Positions 6,275-13,432 of a DNA stretch of 13,536 bases are shown in pieces. Every line of letters begins with the position of its first letter. Within the stretch, counting starts at the first letter, position 1. Source of the stretch: Nitriliruptoraceae bacterium (lineage in GTDB: Bacteria > Actinomycetota > Nitriliruptoria > Nitriliruptorales > Nitriliruptoraceae); the NCBI GenBank assembly GCA_007125475.1, contig SLDB01000232.1, positions 1-13,536 of the forward strand, written 5' to 3'. Below the pieces are notes generated by a model. That model was not told where the DNA came from, ran no database searches, and was given only the letters and a program-made list of their open reading frames with translations. The position numbers and the translations under genes were made by a program.

Positions 6275-7714
6275 GTGAGATCCCGTGTCCTCGTCGTGGC
6301 CCTCAGCCTCGTGATCGGTTTCGCGTTCGTCCCCGGTGTGGGGGGCGCCGATGAACACGACGATCCCGTCGCGCTCTCCGTCTACCTCCTCCTCGACCAG
6401 ACCGAGGTCGGCCCCCTCCTCGTCCCGGTGCACCGCGAGGTGGGAGCGACCGAGGCCCCGGCCACCGCGGCGGTGAACGCGTTGCTCGACGGGCCGACGC
6501 AGGCCGAAGCCGACTCGCTGCCGGCGGTGAGCACCGGCATCCCTGACGGCGTCAGCCTCAACGGCATCGCACTCGACGAGGGGCTCGCCACCGTGGACAT
6601 GTCCGCCGACTTCGCCGACGGCGGTGGGAGCTTCGCGATGATCTCCCGCCTGGCGCAGCTGGTGTACACGGTCACGCAGTTCCCCACCATCGACGCGATC
6701 GCCCTCGAGCTCGACGGAGAACCGACGACGGTGTTCTCCGGCGAGGGGCTCGACGTGACCCCACCGGTGGACCGCAGCTGGTTCGACGGCACCGGGATCC
6801 TGCCACCCGTCTTCGTGGACACCCCGAGCTACGGGGGGCACTTCGACGCGCGGATCACCGGCAGCCTCGAGGTGGACACGTTCGACGTGGAGATCCTCGA
6901 CGGTGACGGTCGCCTCCTCGGCTCCGCGGCCCCGTCGATCGACGTGGACGATCAGGGCCCGTTCTTCGACGTAACGGTGCCGTACGTCTCGCTGGTCGAG
7001 CAGTTCGGCGCCGTGCTCGTGCAGGACCCCGACGCCCCGGCGGCGAGTGTGCGTGAGTACCCGGTGACGCTGGCCCCCACCCCGGTGCCGGCGGCACGCG
7101 GGATCGACATGGCCTGCGCCGCCGTCACCGGTGGGGCCGCCGACTTCACCGACGTCTCGGACACCAACGCCCACGTGGCCGCGATCGACTGCATCACCGG
7201 GCTCGCGATCGCCGAGGGCCGCAGTGCCACCACGTACGCGCCGGCCCGGACCGTGACGCGTGGCCAGATGGCGACGATGCTGGCCGGCGCGCTGCGTGCC
7301 GTCGACGTCGAGCTCCCCGACGAGCCGGCGTCCCCGTTCACCGATGTCGACGGGACCACGCACGCGATGCCGATCAACCAACTCGCGGAGCTCGGCATCG
7401 TCGCCGGGCTCGGTGACGACACCTACCGCCCGAACCTGGCGGTGTCGCGTGAGCAGATGGCATCGCTGCTGGTCGGGGTGTTCGAGTACGCGGCCGGTTT
7501 CGACCTCGAGGCGGAGAACGACTACTTCCTGGACGACGACGCCAGCGTCCACGAGTCGTCGATCAACGCGGCGGCGCTCGCGGGGCTCACGACCGGCCTG
7601 GACCGGGATCACTTCGGCCCGTCCCAGGACCTGCGCCGTGACCAGATGGCGACGTTCGTCGCCCGCCTCCTCGACCTGCTGGTCGTCGAAGGCGCGGCGG
7701 TGATCACCGAGTAG
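6275..7714 (+). CDS. Secreted GerMN / Gmad2 / triple S-layer-homology protein
   Basis: A 479-residue exported surface protein. The GTG at 6275 is chosen because GGAG (6265-6268) sits 6 nt upstream; the ATG at 6263 has no ribosome site and would place extra residues before the signal peptide. Residues 1-25 are a signal peptide (RSR, hydrophobic core, cut after GVGGA). Residues from about 33 to 165 match a GerMN domain (VYLLL..., TAAVNALLDGPTQAE, MISRLAQLVYTVTQFPTI). Residues 170-265 match the immunoglobulin-like Gmad2 domain. Three SLH repeats follow at about 288-342, 352-407 and 416-469, with FTDV in the first two and TRGQMA, SREQMA and RRDQMA in the three. SLH repeats anchor proteins to cell-wall polymers. 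The role of GerMN outside sporulation is unknown, but such proteins are usual in actinobacteria (LpqB-like contexts). The third repeat is degenerate at its start (FLDDD). Confidence 0.9.
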   Translation: MRSRVLVVALSLVIGFAFVPGVGGADEHDDPVALSVYLLLDQTEVGPLLVPVHREVGATEAPATAAVNALLDGPTQAEADSLPAVSTGIPDGVSLNGIALDEGLATVDMSADFADGGGSFAMISRLAQLVYTVTQFPTIDAIALELDGEPTTVFSGEGLDVTPPVDRSWFDGTGILPPVFVDTPSYGGHFDARITGSLEVDTFDVEILDGDGRLLGSAAPSIDVDDQGPFFDVTVPYVSLVEQFGAVLVQDPDAPAASVREYPVTLAPTPVPAARGIDMACAAVTGGAADFTDVSDTNAHVAAIDCITGLAIAEGRSATTYAPARTVTRGQMATMLAGALRAVDVELPDEPASPFTDVDGTTHAMPINQLAELGIVAGLGDDTYRPNLAVSREQMASLLVGVFEYAAGFDLEAENDYFLDDDASVHESSINAAALAGLTTGLDRDHFGPSQDLRRDQMATFVARLLDLLVVEGAAVITE

Positions 7715-7738
7715 GCCGAGGTACCGAGGGAGGCAGGG

Positions 7739-7770
7739 GAGCGGGCGGCTGCATGATCGGCCGCCCGCTC
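7739..7770 (+). terminator. Strong hairpin after the SLH protein gene
   Basis: An 11-bp perfect stem, GAGCGGGCGGC (7739-7749) with GCCGCCCGCTC (7760-7770), has a 10-nt loop and starts 24 bp after the TAG stop. No T-run follows, so it is a terminator by position and strength. The stem is symmetric and could work in both directions. Confidence 0.7.
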
Positions 7771-7821
7771 CTCGACGATGTGTTAAGTGTCGGAGTGTGA
7801 GACCCCCCCAACGCCGGCGAA

Positions 7822-7992
7822 ATGGAAGCGGTCGTGCTCGTTCTCGGGATCATCCTGTTGTTGCTCGACATACTCCTGCTCGAAACCGGGTTCCTCGCGA
7901 CGATCGGGTGGATCCTCATCGTCGTCGGGGCGATCCTGCTCGTGATCGGTGCGCTCGGCCGGACGGTCGGACCCCGCCGCTTCTACTGGTAG
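7822..7992 (+). CDS. Small hydrophobic membrane protein, DUF6131-like
   Basis: A 56-residue protein from ATG at 7822 to TAG at 7990-7992. It has two predicted membrane segments (about residues 4-19 and 25-45), separated by a short turn with Glu-Thr-Gly, and ends with a basic aromatic tail, GRTVGPRRFYW. This size, hydrophobic pattern and an end of the G-R-x-V-G-x-R-R-x-Y-W type are what I recall of the actinobacterial DUF6131 family, whose function is unknown. The ribosome site is weak (GGCGA, 4 nt before the ATG). It is bounded by two strong hairpins (7739-7770 and 8020-8045) and so is probably a separate transcript. Codon use fits the genome. Confidence 0.75.
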   Translation: MEAVVLVLGIILLLLDILLLETGFLATIGWILIVVGAILLVIGALGRTVGPRRFYW

Positions 7993-8019
7993 TTCCGGAG
8001 CGATCCGAGGCTGGCACAG

Positions 8020-8045
8020 CCACGGCCCCGGCACCGGGGCCGTGG
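8020..8045 (+). terminator. Strong hairpin after the small membrane protein gene
   Basis: An 11-bp perfect stem, CCACGGCCCCG (8020-8030) with CGGGGCCGTGG (8035-8045), has a GCAC tetraloop and starts 28 bp after the TAG stop. Terminator by position and stability; no T-run. Confidence 0.7.
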
Positions 8046-8071
8046 TCGGCTGGCCGCTGGCCCTGCGGCCA

Positions 8072-8100
8072 TTGAGTGGGTGGCCCCACCGCCGGAGAAT
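8072..8100 (+). promoter_or_regulatory. Possible promoter for the stress-like protein gene
   Basis: TTGAGT (8072-8077) and GAGAAT (8095-8100) are 17 bp apart and match the -35 and -10 consensus at 4 of 6 bases each. They lie 29 bp before the ATG at 8129, just after the terminator hairpin. The position is good, the match modest. Confidence 0.35.
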
Positions 8101-8128
8101 CAGGTATCGGCTCCGGAAAGGACCTCGG

Positions 8129-8632
8129 ATGGGCCGCTACCTGATCATCGCGAACCAGACGCTTGGTGGCGCAGAGCTCGACCTGGAGATTCGTGAGCGC
8201 ATCGACCGCGCCCCGAGCGTGTTCTACGTAGCCGTCCCCGCTACCAAGGTTCGGCACGAGTCCACGCGCTGGACCGGCGGCTTCGCGCTCTCGGACCTGC
8301 CGCCCGAGCAACGTCAACAGCTCGCCGAAGACGCGGCCAGGCAGCACGAAGCCGAACTCCACGAGGCCCGTCAGCGGGCGCAGCAGCGGCTGGAACTCAT
8401 GATCGACAAGGTGCGGGCGGCGGGAGGCAAGGCCGAGGGGGAGGTCGGCCTCGACGACGACCCGGTCGAGGTCGCCAGAGCCGTCCTCGACCGCCAGGCC
8501 GACTTCGGCGAGATCCTGCTCTCGACGTTGCCGGCCGGGTTCTCCCGCTGGGTCAAGATGGACGTGCCAAGCCGCATTGCTCGCATCACCGACACCCCGG
8601 TGACGACCATCGAGGCCGACGGCCAGGACTGA
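8129..8632 (+). CDS. Hypothetical protein resembling universal-stress-like proteins
   Basis: A 167-residue soluble protein of no confirmed family. The N-terminus RYLIIANQTLGGAELD looks like a beta-strand followed by an extended loop. Residues 57-98 or so are charged and helical (Gln/Glu/Arg-rich), probably a coiled or exposed helix. The C-terminus has DFGEILLSTLPAGFSRWVKMD followed by PVTTIEA, which resembles the C-terminal half of universal stress domains (alpha/beta, nucleotide-binding-like) in actinobacterial proteins with a similar opening. ATG at 8129 with AAAGGA (8117-8122) at good spacing. It is downstream of a promoter-like sequence and upstream of a convergent MFS gene. Placing it in the Usp-like group is inference from remembered similarity. 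Confidence 0.82.
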   Translation: MGRYLIIANQTLGGAELDLEIRERIDRAPSVFYVAVPATKVRHESTRWTGGFALSDLPPEQRQQLAEDAARQHEAELHEARQRAQQRLELMIDKVRAAGGKAEGEVGLDDDPVEVARAVLDRQADFGEILLSTLPAGFSRWVKMDVPSRIARITDTPVTTIEADGQD

Positions 8633-8704
8633 GACGTCCCCAGCCGACCGCCTGGTCGCGCCGATGAGGCCACAGCCGTGAAAGCGGCCGCGGATGGATC
8701 CGAC

Positions 8705-8733
8705 GCGGGTCGGGCGCGGCGCCGGGACCCCGC
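8705..8733. terminator. Imperfect hairpin between convergent genes
   Basis: GCGGGTC (8705-8711) pairs with GACCCCGC (8726-8733) with a one-base bulge. It lies in the 124-bp gap between the convergent stop codons at 8632 and 8757. It could serve as a bidirectional terminator. GC-rich context weakens the call. Confidence 0.3.
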
Positions 8734-8756
8734 CCACGCGGCGCACGGCTGGGGGA

Positions 8757-9992
8757 TCAGGTCGGTGGGGCGTGCTGGCGGACGCGCCGGTCGACGACGG
8801 CGAGGATCACCGCGCCGCACAGCAGGGAGATCGACAGGAACGTCCACGACGCCGCGAACGACACGGTGTCGGCGATGAACCCGAACGCCGCCGGGCCGTA
8901 GATCCCGCCGAGGAACAGCCCGACCATCACCACCCCGGTCGAGGCCGCCGGTGCCGAAGGGCTGGCCTGCACGATCGCGAGGTGGAACAGCCCGTGCCAC
9001 CCCCACCCGGCGCCGAACGCCAGGGCGGTGGTGACCAGCAGCAGCACCAGGTTCGTCGACGGGCCGGCGAACCCGAGCATCCCCACGCCACCGATGACGA
9101 ACAGCCCGGCGACGTGGCGGAAGCGCAGCGTCGCGGTCATCCGGTCGGCCGCCGCCCCGAACGAGAGACGTGCCAGCACCCCGAAGAGGCTTCCGGCGGC
9201 CAACCCCACGCCGGCGGCGCCGGCCGCCAACCCGCCGTCGACGGTCGACTCGACGTAGAACGACGCCAGCGAGCTCCCGGCGGCGGTGCCCAGGCTCGCC
9301 CCGAACGCGAGGACGACGAGGATCCACATCGGCTGGTCGGGCTCGGGACGGGTCGGAGCGCCCTGGTCGCCGCGCGCGGTGCCGGCCGCGGCGGGCCCGT
9401 TCGTGCCGGTGGGGGTGCGTTCCGGGTCGGGGGGGATCCGGGTGGTGAAGTGCACGCACGCCGCGACCGCCACCACCGAAGCGAGTACGAACGCCCACCG
9501 CCATCCGATGGTGAGCCCGATCACCGGCACGGCGAGCCCGGAGCCGAACGTCGCCAACGGGAACGACGTCTGCTTGATCGCCATCGCCAACCCACGTCGG
9601 TCGAGACGGACCCGGTCGACGAGGTAGCGGTTGCTGGCCGGGGCGGTCATCGCGTTCGCCATCCCGCCGATGACCAGCGCCGCCAACAGCTGGGGCCACG
9701 TTCGGGCCAGCGCGATCCCACCCAGCGACACCCCGGCGATGAGGGCCGAGGACGCCAGGGTGAGACGGGTCCCGCGCGCCTCGGCGAACCTGCCGGCCGG
9801 CACCGACCCCAGCGCCGAGACCAGGAAGAACACCGACATCGCCAGCCCCAGCGCCGACCGGGAGAAGTCGAGGTCGTCACGGAGGAACACCGCCATCCCG
9901 GCGGTGAGGTAGGCCGGCAGGATCCCCAGCGTGGTCGCGACCATGCCGATGGCGACGGCCCGGGTGCCGGGGCGTGGCGCTACGCGGCTCAC
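8757..9992 (-). CDS. MFS transporter
   Basis: A 411-residue major facilitator protein with about 12 transmembrane helices in two halves of 6, and a hydrophilic central loop at about residues 192-225 rich in Pro, Gly and Thr. Between TM2 and TM3 the motif PAGRFAEARGTR matches the MFS signature G-x-x-A-D-R-x-G-R with the usual Asp replaced by Glu-Ala. A second copy-like GAAADRM lies in the C-terminal half. It lacks extra domains. The start is GTG at 9992, with AGGAGAGGA just upstream (reverse strand). The substrate cannot be read. It is divergent from the FAD oxidoreductase at 10183, with 190 bp between, so co-regulation and transport of an amine or amino-acid-like compound is a reasonable guess only. 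Confidence 0.92.
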   Translation of the reverse strand: MSRVAPRPGTRAVAIGMVATTLGILPAYLTAGMAVFLRDDLDFSRSALGLAMSVFFLVSALGSVPAGRFAEARGTRLTLASSALIAGVSLGGIALARTWPQLLAALVIGGMANAMTAPASNRYLVDRVRLDRRGLAMAIKQTSFPLATFGSGLAVPVIGLTIGWRWAFVLASVVAVAACVHFTTRIPPDPERTPTGTNGPAAAGTARGDQGAPTRPEPDQPMWILVVLAFGASLGTAAGSSLASFYVESTVDGGLAAGAAGVGLAAGSLFGVLARLSFGAAADRMTATLRFRHVAGLFVIGGVGMLGFAGPSTNLVLLLVTTALAFGAGWGWHGLFHLAIVQASPSAPAASTGVVMVGLFLGGIYGPAAFGFIADTVSFAASWTFLSISLLCGAVILAVVDRRVRQHAPPT

Positions 9993-10182
9993 GGGCCGTC
10001 CTCTCCTGCGTGTGGGGTGGGGAGGCTATTGCGCGCGACCGGGGAACCCCGCGTCGGGTGGTGGTGGGGCCGTGATGACCACCCGGACGGGCCGTTCGAC
10101 CCTGGTCGGGGCAGGAGGCGGCGTGGTGTCCTCGGGTCGGCCGTCGCGGTTGCGCCGGTCGACCCTGAGGAGGGACACGGAG
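9993..10182. promoter_or_regulatory. Divergent intergenic region (MFS gene and FAD oxidoreductase gene)
   Basis: 190 bp serve both divergent genes. Ribosome sites at each end are visible: AGGAG on the minus side and GAGGAGGG (10167-10174) on the plus side. A 7-bp inverted repeat, GGGTGGT (10056-10062) with ACCACCC (10078-10084), is a possible operator or hairpin. No convincing -35/-10 pair was found. Confidence 0.4.
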
Positions 10183-11394
10183 ATGACGTCGTCGTTGACG
10201 GACGGGGCAGCCCCCGACGTGGTGGTGGTCGGCGCCGGGGTGCTGGGTGCGGCGGTGGCGCACGGGCTCGCCGCAAGCGGGCGGTGCTCGGTGCTGCTCA
10301 TCGACCGGGACCACGTGGGCGCCGGTGCCAGCGGGCGCAGCTCGGCGCTGGTGCGCATCCACTACCCCAACGAGCCGGAGTCCCGCCTCGCGGCGTACAG
10401 CCTGGAGGTGTTCCGTCAGTTCGACGAACGCATCGGCGGTGAGTCGGGGTACACCCCCACCGGGTTCCTGCGCATCGTCGGGACGCACGACACCGAGCGG
10501 CTCGAGCAGAACGTCGCGATGCTCACCAGGATCGGTGGCGACGTCTCGCTGCTCACCCCCGACGAGGTACACGAGCTGCAGCCGATGTTCGCCACCACGG
10601 AGATGGGCGGTGCCGCCTACGAGCCGCACGGCGGCTACGCCGACGGGGCGATGACGGCTTCGGCGTTCGCCGACGCCGCCCGGCGGCACGGCGCCCGCCT
10701 CGCCCAGGGGGTGTCGGTCACCGGGGTGCGCGTCGTCTCCGATCGCGTCGCCGGGGTCGAGACCACCCGCGGGTTCGTGGCGGCCGGCACGGTCGTGGTC
10801 GCCGCCGGGGTGTGGTCGTCGACGCTCCTCGCCGACGTCGGCGTCGACCTCGGCCTGCGGTCGATGCTGATCCGGGTCGGCCTCCTGGACCCACCCGCCG
10901 AGGCGCGCGGGCACATGACGGTGATCGACAACAGCCTCGGAACCTACTTCCGTCCCGACGCGCAGGGGCGCACGGAGGTGGGTCTTCGCTACGCCCTCGA
11001 CGTCGACGCCGATCACGACGCGCGGCGGGTCGACGACGGCCTCATCGTCGACGTCATAGAGCAGTTGCTGCCACGGGTACCCGCGTTCGCCCGCGCCGGG
11101 CTCGTCCGCGGGTGGGGCGGGGTCGACTCCCGCAGCCCCGACGGCGCCCCCATCCTGGGACCGTGTGCCGGGATCGACGGACTGCACCTCGCCACCGGGG
11201 CCAGCGGGACCGGGTTCAAGATCTCCCCGGCTGTCGGTGCCACGGTTGCGGCCGGGATCCTCGGCGACGAGTCGCCGGTCGACATCCACCCGTTCCGCCC
11301 TGGCCGGTTCGACGAGGGGGAGCCGATCTCCTCGGAGACGGCGTACCGGCCGCCGGCGTGGCGCTACGCCTCGCCGGACCCCGAAGCCGCCTGA
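10183..11394 (+). CDS. FAD-dependent oxidoreductase, sarcosine/amino-acid oxidase (DAO) family
   Basis: A 403-residue flavoprotein of the D-amino-acid oxidase / sarcosine oxidase beta superfamily. The Rossmann dinucleotide site GAGVLG is at residues 17-22, ending in the acidic Asp41. It is followed by GAGASGRSSALVRIHY (about 46-61), typical of sarcosine-oxidase-like proteins. The central TGFLRIVG and GGYADG segments and the C-terminal GWGGVDSRSPDGAPILGP, with GASGTGFKISPAVG, are all present, so the enzyme looks complete. Substrates of this group are secondary or primary amines such as sarcosine, glycine or proline-like compounds; this member's is unknown. ATG at 10183 with GAGGAGGG 8 nt upstream. 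Its last 31 nt overlap the 3' end of the opposite-strand gene at 11364. It has no signal peptide. Confidence 0.93.
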   Translation: MTSSLTDGAAPDVVVVGAGVLGAAVAHGLAASGRCSVLLIDRDHVGAGASGRSSALVRIHYPNEPESRLAAYSLEVFRQFDERIGGESGYTPTGFLRIVGTHDTERLEQNVAMLTRIGGDVSLLTPDEVHELQPMFATTEMGGAAYEPHGGYADGAMTASAFADAARRHGARLAQGVSVTGVRVVSDRVAGVETTRGFVAAGTVVVAAGVWSSTLLADVGVDLGLRSMLIRVGLLDPPAEARGHMTVIDNSLGTYFRPDAQGRTEVGLRYALDVDADHDARRVDDGLIVDVIEQLLPRVPAFARAGLVRGWGGVDSRSPDGAPILGPCAGIDGLHLATGASGTGFKISPAVGATVAAGILGDESPVDIHPFRPGRFDEGEPISSETAYRPPAWRYASPDPEAA

Positions 11395-12491
11395 GCCAGC
11401 CGCGCCTCGTCGAGGCGGTAGAGGGCGTAGTCGTCGGGTTCCCGATCGGTGAGGAGGTGGTCGGCGACCACCGTCGCCAGGTGCAGCGAGAGCGTGACGC
11501 CGCTGTGGGTCACGACGTGGTACAGGCCGGCCACCCCCGGGGCCGGGCCGAGGAGGGGGAGCCCGTCGGCGGGGACCGGCCGGACGCCGACACGCACGCT
11601 CTCGGCGCCGAGCCCGGACGCCGCCGGCAGCACGTGGGCCGCGGCGTCGAGGAGGGCCTCGACGCTGCTGCGCCGGGCGGTGTAGCCGGCACCGACGCCG
11701 GCGTCGGCGTCGGTGCTGTGCAGCATCAGGCGTCCACCGCCCTCGGGGCGGACGTTCACCCGGGGGGTGTGCAGCATCCCGCGGAGGCGGACGACCGCCG
11801 GCTCGCTGGAGACGATCAGCCCGGGGACCTCACGGATCGGGAGGTGGACGCCGGCGAGGGTGGCGACGTTCGCCGCGTCAGGTCCGGCGCAGTTCACGAC
11901 GACGTCGGCGGTGAGCCGCCGTGCACCGGTGACCACGGTGGGGTGCCCGTCGGCGTCGTCGATCGCCTCGGCGTGGGCGGCGTGCACGACCTCGCCCCCG
12001 CCGCTGCGGACCCGTTCGAGGAGCGCCCCGATGAGGACCGGGACGTCGACCCAGGCTTCGTCGTCGAACACCGCGAACCCGTCGGCGGGGAGGCGGTCGG
12101 TGGCCAGGTCCGGCTCGCGCGCGGCGACCTCGGCACGGGAGAGCCACTCGGCCTGGTACCCCAGACCGCGGAGCCGTTCGACCTTGCGTTCGAGCCCGGC
12201 ACGGGCGTCGTCGTCGACCTGCCACTCGACGTTCCCGCCGGGGTGGTACCAGTCACCGCCCGACCACTGCCGGGCGGCGCGCTGGTGTGCCTGCATCCCG
12301 GCGACGTTGAGCTGGTGGTAGGCCTCCGGCTCCTTGTCGTTGGAGTTCACCCAGGCGAACGTCGCCGAGGAGGTTCCGCGTCCCGGGGTCCCGGCGTCGA
12401 GGAGGGTGACGTTCGCTCCCCGGTCGACGAGTTCGGCGGCGAGCGCGGCACCGACCACGCCGGCACCGATGACGACGGCCTGCAGCGGCAT
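11364..12491 (-). CDS. FAD-dependent oxidoreductase, glycine/D-amino-acid oxidase (DAO) family
   Basis: A 375-residue flavoprotein of the DAO superfamily, only distantly similar to its neighbour at 10183. The N-terminal FAD site is GAGVVG (residues 9-14), with Asp32 at the end of the second strand, followed by GRGTSSATFAWVNSNDKEPEAY. Other visible elements are WYHPGGNVEWQ, NCAGPDAANVA (family Asn-Ala-Gly-x-Asp), and the C-terminal RPVPADGLPLLGPAPGVAGLYHVVTHSGVT. The start is ATG at 12491 with GAGGAGG on the reverse strand at correct spacing. It looks complete. Its 3' end overlaps that of the convergent oxidoreductase by 31 nt. The two genes are not recent duplicates, judging by low visible similarity. 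Substrate unknown. Confidence 0.93.
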   Translation of the reverse strand: MPLQAVVIGAGVVGAALAAELVDRGANVTLLDAGTPGRGTSSATFAWVNSNDKEPEAYHQLNVAGMQAHQRAARQWSGGDWYHPGGNVEWQVDDDARAGLERKVERLRGLGYQAEWLSRAEVAAREPDLATDRLPADGFAVFDDEAWVDVPVLIGALLERVRSGGGEVVHAAHAEAIDDADGHPTVVTGARRLTADVVVNCAGPDAANVATLAGVHLPIREVPGLIVSSEPAVVRLRGMLHTPRVNVRPEGGGRLMLHSTDADAGVGAGYTARRSSVEALLDAAAHVLPAASGLGAESVRVGVRPVPADGLPLLGPAPGVAGLYHVVTHSGVTLSLHLATVVADHLLTDREPDDYALYRLDEARLAQAASGSGEA

Positions 12492-12594
12492 GCTGACCTC
12501 CTCGACGTCGGTTCCCCGGCATGGCCACGCGACGGTGGCGGCGCGGCGGTGTGGCAGCGCGCGCGGTGTGGACCGGCCGGGGATGCTCGCACCG

Positions 12595-12600
12595 ACGCTA
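12595..12600 (-). promoter_or_regulatory. Possible -10 element for the minus-strand oxidoreductase
   Basis: On the minus strand this reads TAGCGT, of TAnnnT form, about 104 bp before the ATG at 12491. No good -35 was found. The 147-bp gap 12492-12638 holds nothing else I can support. Confidence 0.22.
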
Positions 12601-12638
12601 GGTCACCGTCGACGACTCCGCCAGCGCCGGCGGGTGCG

Positions 12639-13253
12639 TCAACCGGTGGTCGACGGCCACGCCCACCGCCACCGGCGCCACCGGCCACGGGGTGACGGTC
12701 GGGTGCCGCCGGTGGCCGGAGCCGTGGCCGTGGTCACCGCCCGCGTGGCGGGGAACCGGCCGGGGGCCGCTTCGCCGGCCAGGGTGGTGTCGATCCACTC
12801 GAGGCGGAACCGGGGGTCGTAGCCGTTCGCCTCGCGCCGACAGCACCGGGCGCAGGCGGCGGCACGCATCGCCTGGGTCAGCCGGTGACGGGTGATCACC
12901 ACCTCGCAGTCATCGTTCGGGCACACCCCCGCCCATCGGGCCGGGACGCCGACGCCCTGGGAGCAGGCGCGGGGACGGGCCCCGGTGATCTCGCAGGCCG
13001 CCCGCCAGTCGGGGCCGTGCGCCGCGTCGCGCCCGGCCAGCGCGTGGGCGATCTCGTGCCGGACGGTGTCCTCGATGAGGTCGGCGTCGTTCACCTCGGT
13101 CAGTGGGGCCGACAGTTCCAGCGTCCTGCTGGCCCAGCGGCACAGCCCGAAACTGGCCTTGCGTCGGTTCCAGGCGAACCGCCACCCGGCCTCGAGGAGG
13201 CCGAACTCGGCCATCAACTCGTACGCCAGGTCCTCGGCCTCGGCTCGATCCAT
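12639..13253 (-). CDS. SprT-like zinc metalloprotein
   Basis: A 204-residue SprT-like protein. The zinc metallopeptidase signature HEIAH is at residues 66-70, with a third histidine at 79 in HGPDW, which is the family pattern. A C-terminal zinc ribbon has cysteines at 111, 116, 134 and 137. The N-terminal helix and the segment FAWNRRKASFGLCRW match the SprT-like fold. The family is related to Spartan-type DNA-protein crosslink proteases, but the bacterial role is not settled. Start ATG at 13253 with AGGAG 7 nt upstream; an upstream start would add 14 poorly conserved residues. The last 50 residues or so, after EWID, are low-complexity Arg/Trp/Pro-rich and look unlike the family. They may be an unstructured tail or a sign of a late frameshift. 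Confidence 0.86.
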   Translation of the reverse strand: MDRAEAEDLAYELMAEFGLLEAGWRFAWNRRKASFGLCRWASRTLELSAPLTEVNDADLIEDTVRHEIAHALAGRDAAHGPDWRAACEITGARPRACSQGVGVPARWAGVCPNDDCEVVITRHRLTQAMRAAACARCCRREANGYDPRFRLEWIDTTLAGEAAPGRFPATRAVTTATAPATGGTRPSPRGRWRRWRWAWPSTTG

Positions 13254-13371
13254 CCGTGCTCCTGCCCGTCCGCGTCCCGGGGCGCAGGCAAGCACACCGA
13301 CCGCCGGTGGCGACGGCGGTGGACCCGGCGGTGTGCACGGCCGGGGTCGCCACGGCGGCGCCGAGTCGGGC

Positions 13372-13377
13372 TACGGT
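13372..13377 (+). promoter_or_regulatory. Possible -10 element for the sulfotransferase gene
   Basis: TACGGT, of TAnnnT form, lies 56 bp before the ATG at 13433 in the 179-bp divergent gap with the SprT-like gene. No clear -35. Weak. Confidence 0.22.
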
Positions 13378-13432
13378 CGCGCGGGCCCGGGCGGCCGATG
13401 ACCCGCCCCCGATCTCCGGTGAGGAGCCAGCG

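Noticed and set aside
8638..8754. 8-bp inverted repeat CCCCAGCC / GGCTGGGG spanning the convergent gap
   Set aside because: The arms are about 100 nt apart and short; in GC-rich DNA this is easily chance.
10812..12695. 627-codon open frame on the plus strand
   Set aside because: It runs antisense to the minus-strand FAD oxidoreductase and out of frame with the plus-strand one. The product is compositionally biased and has no motif.
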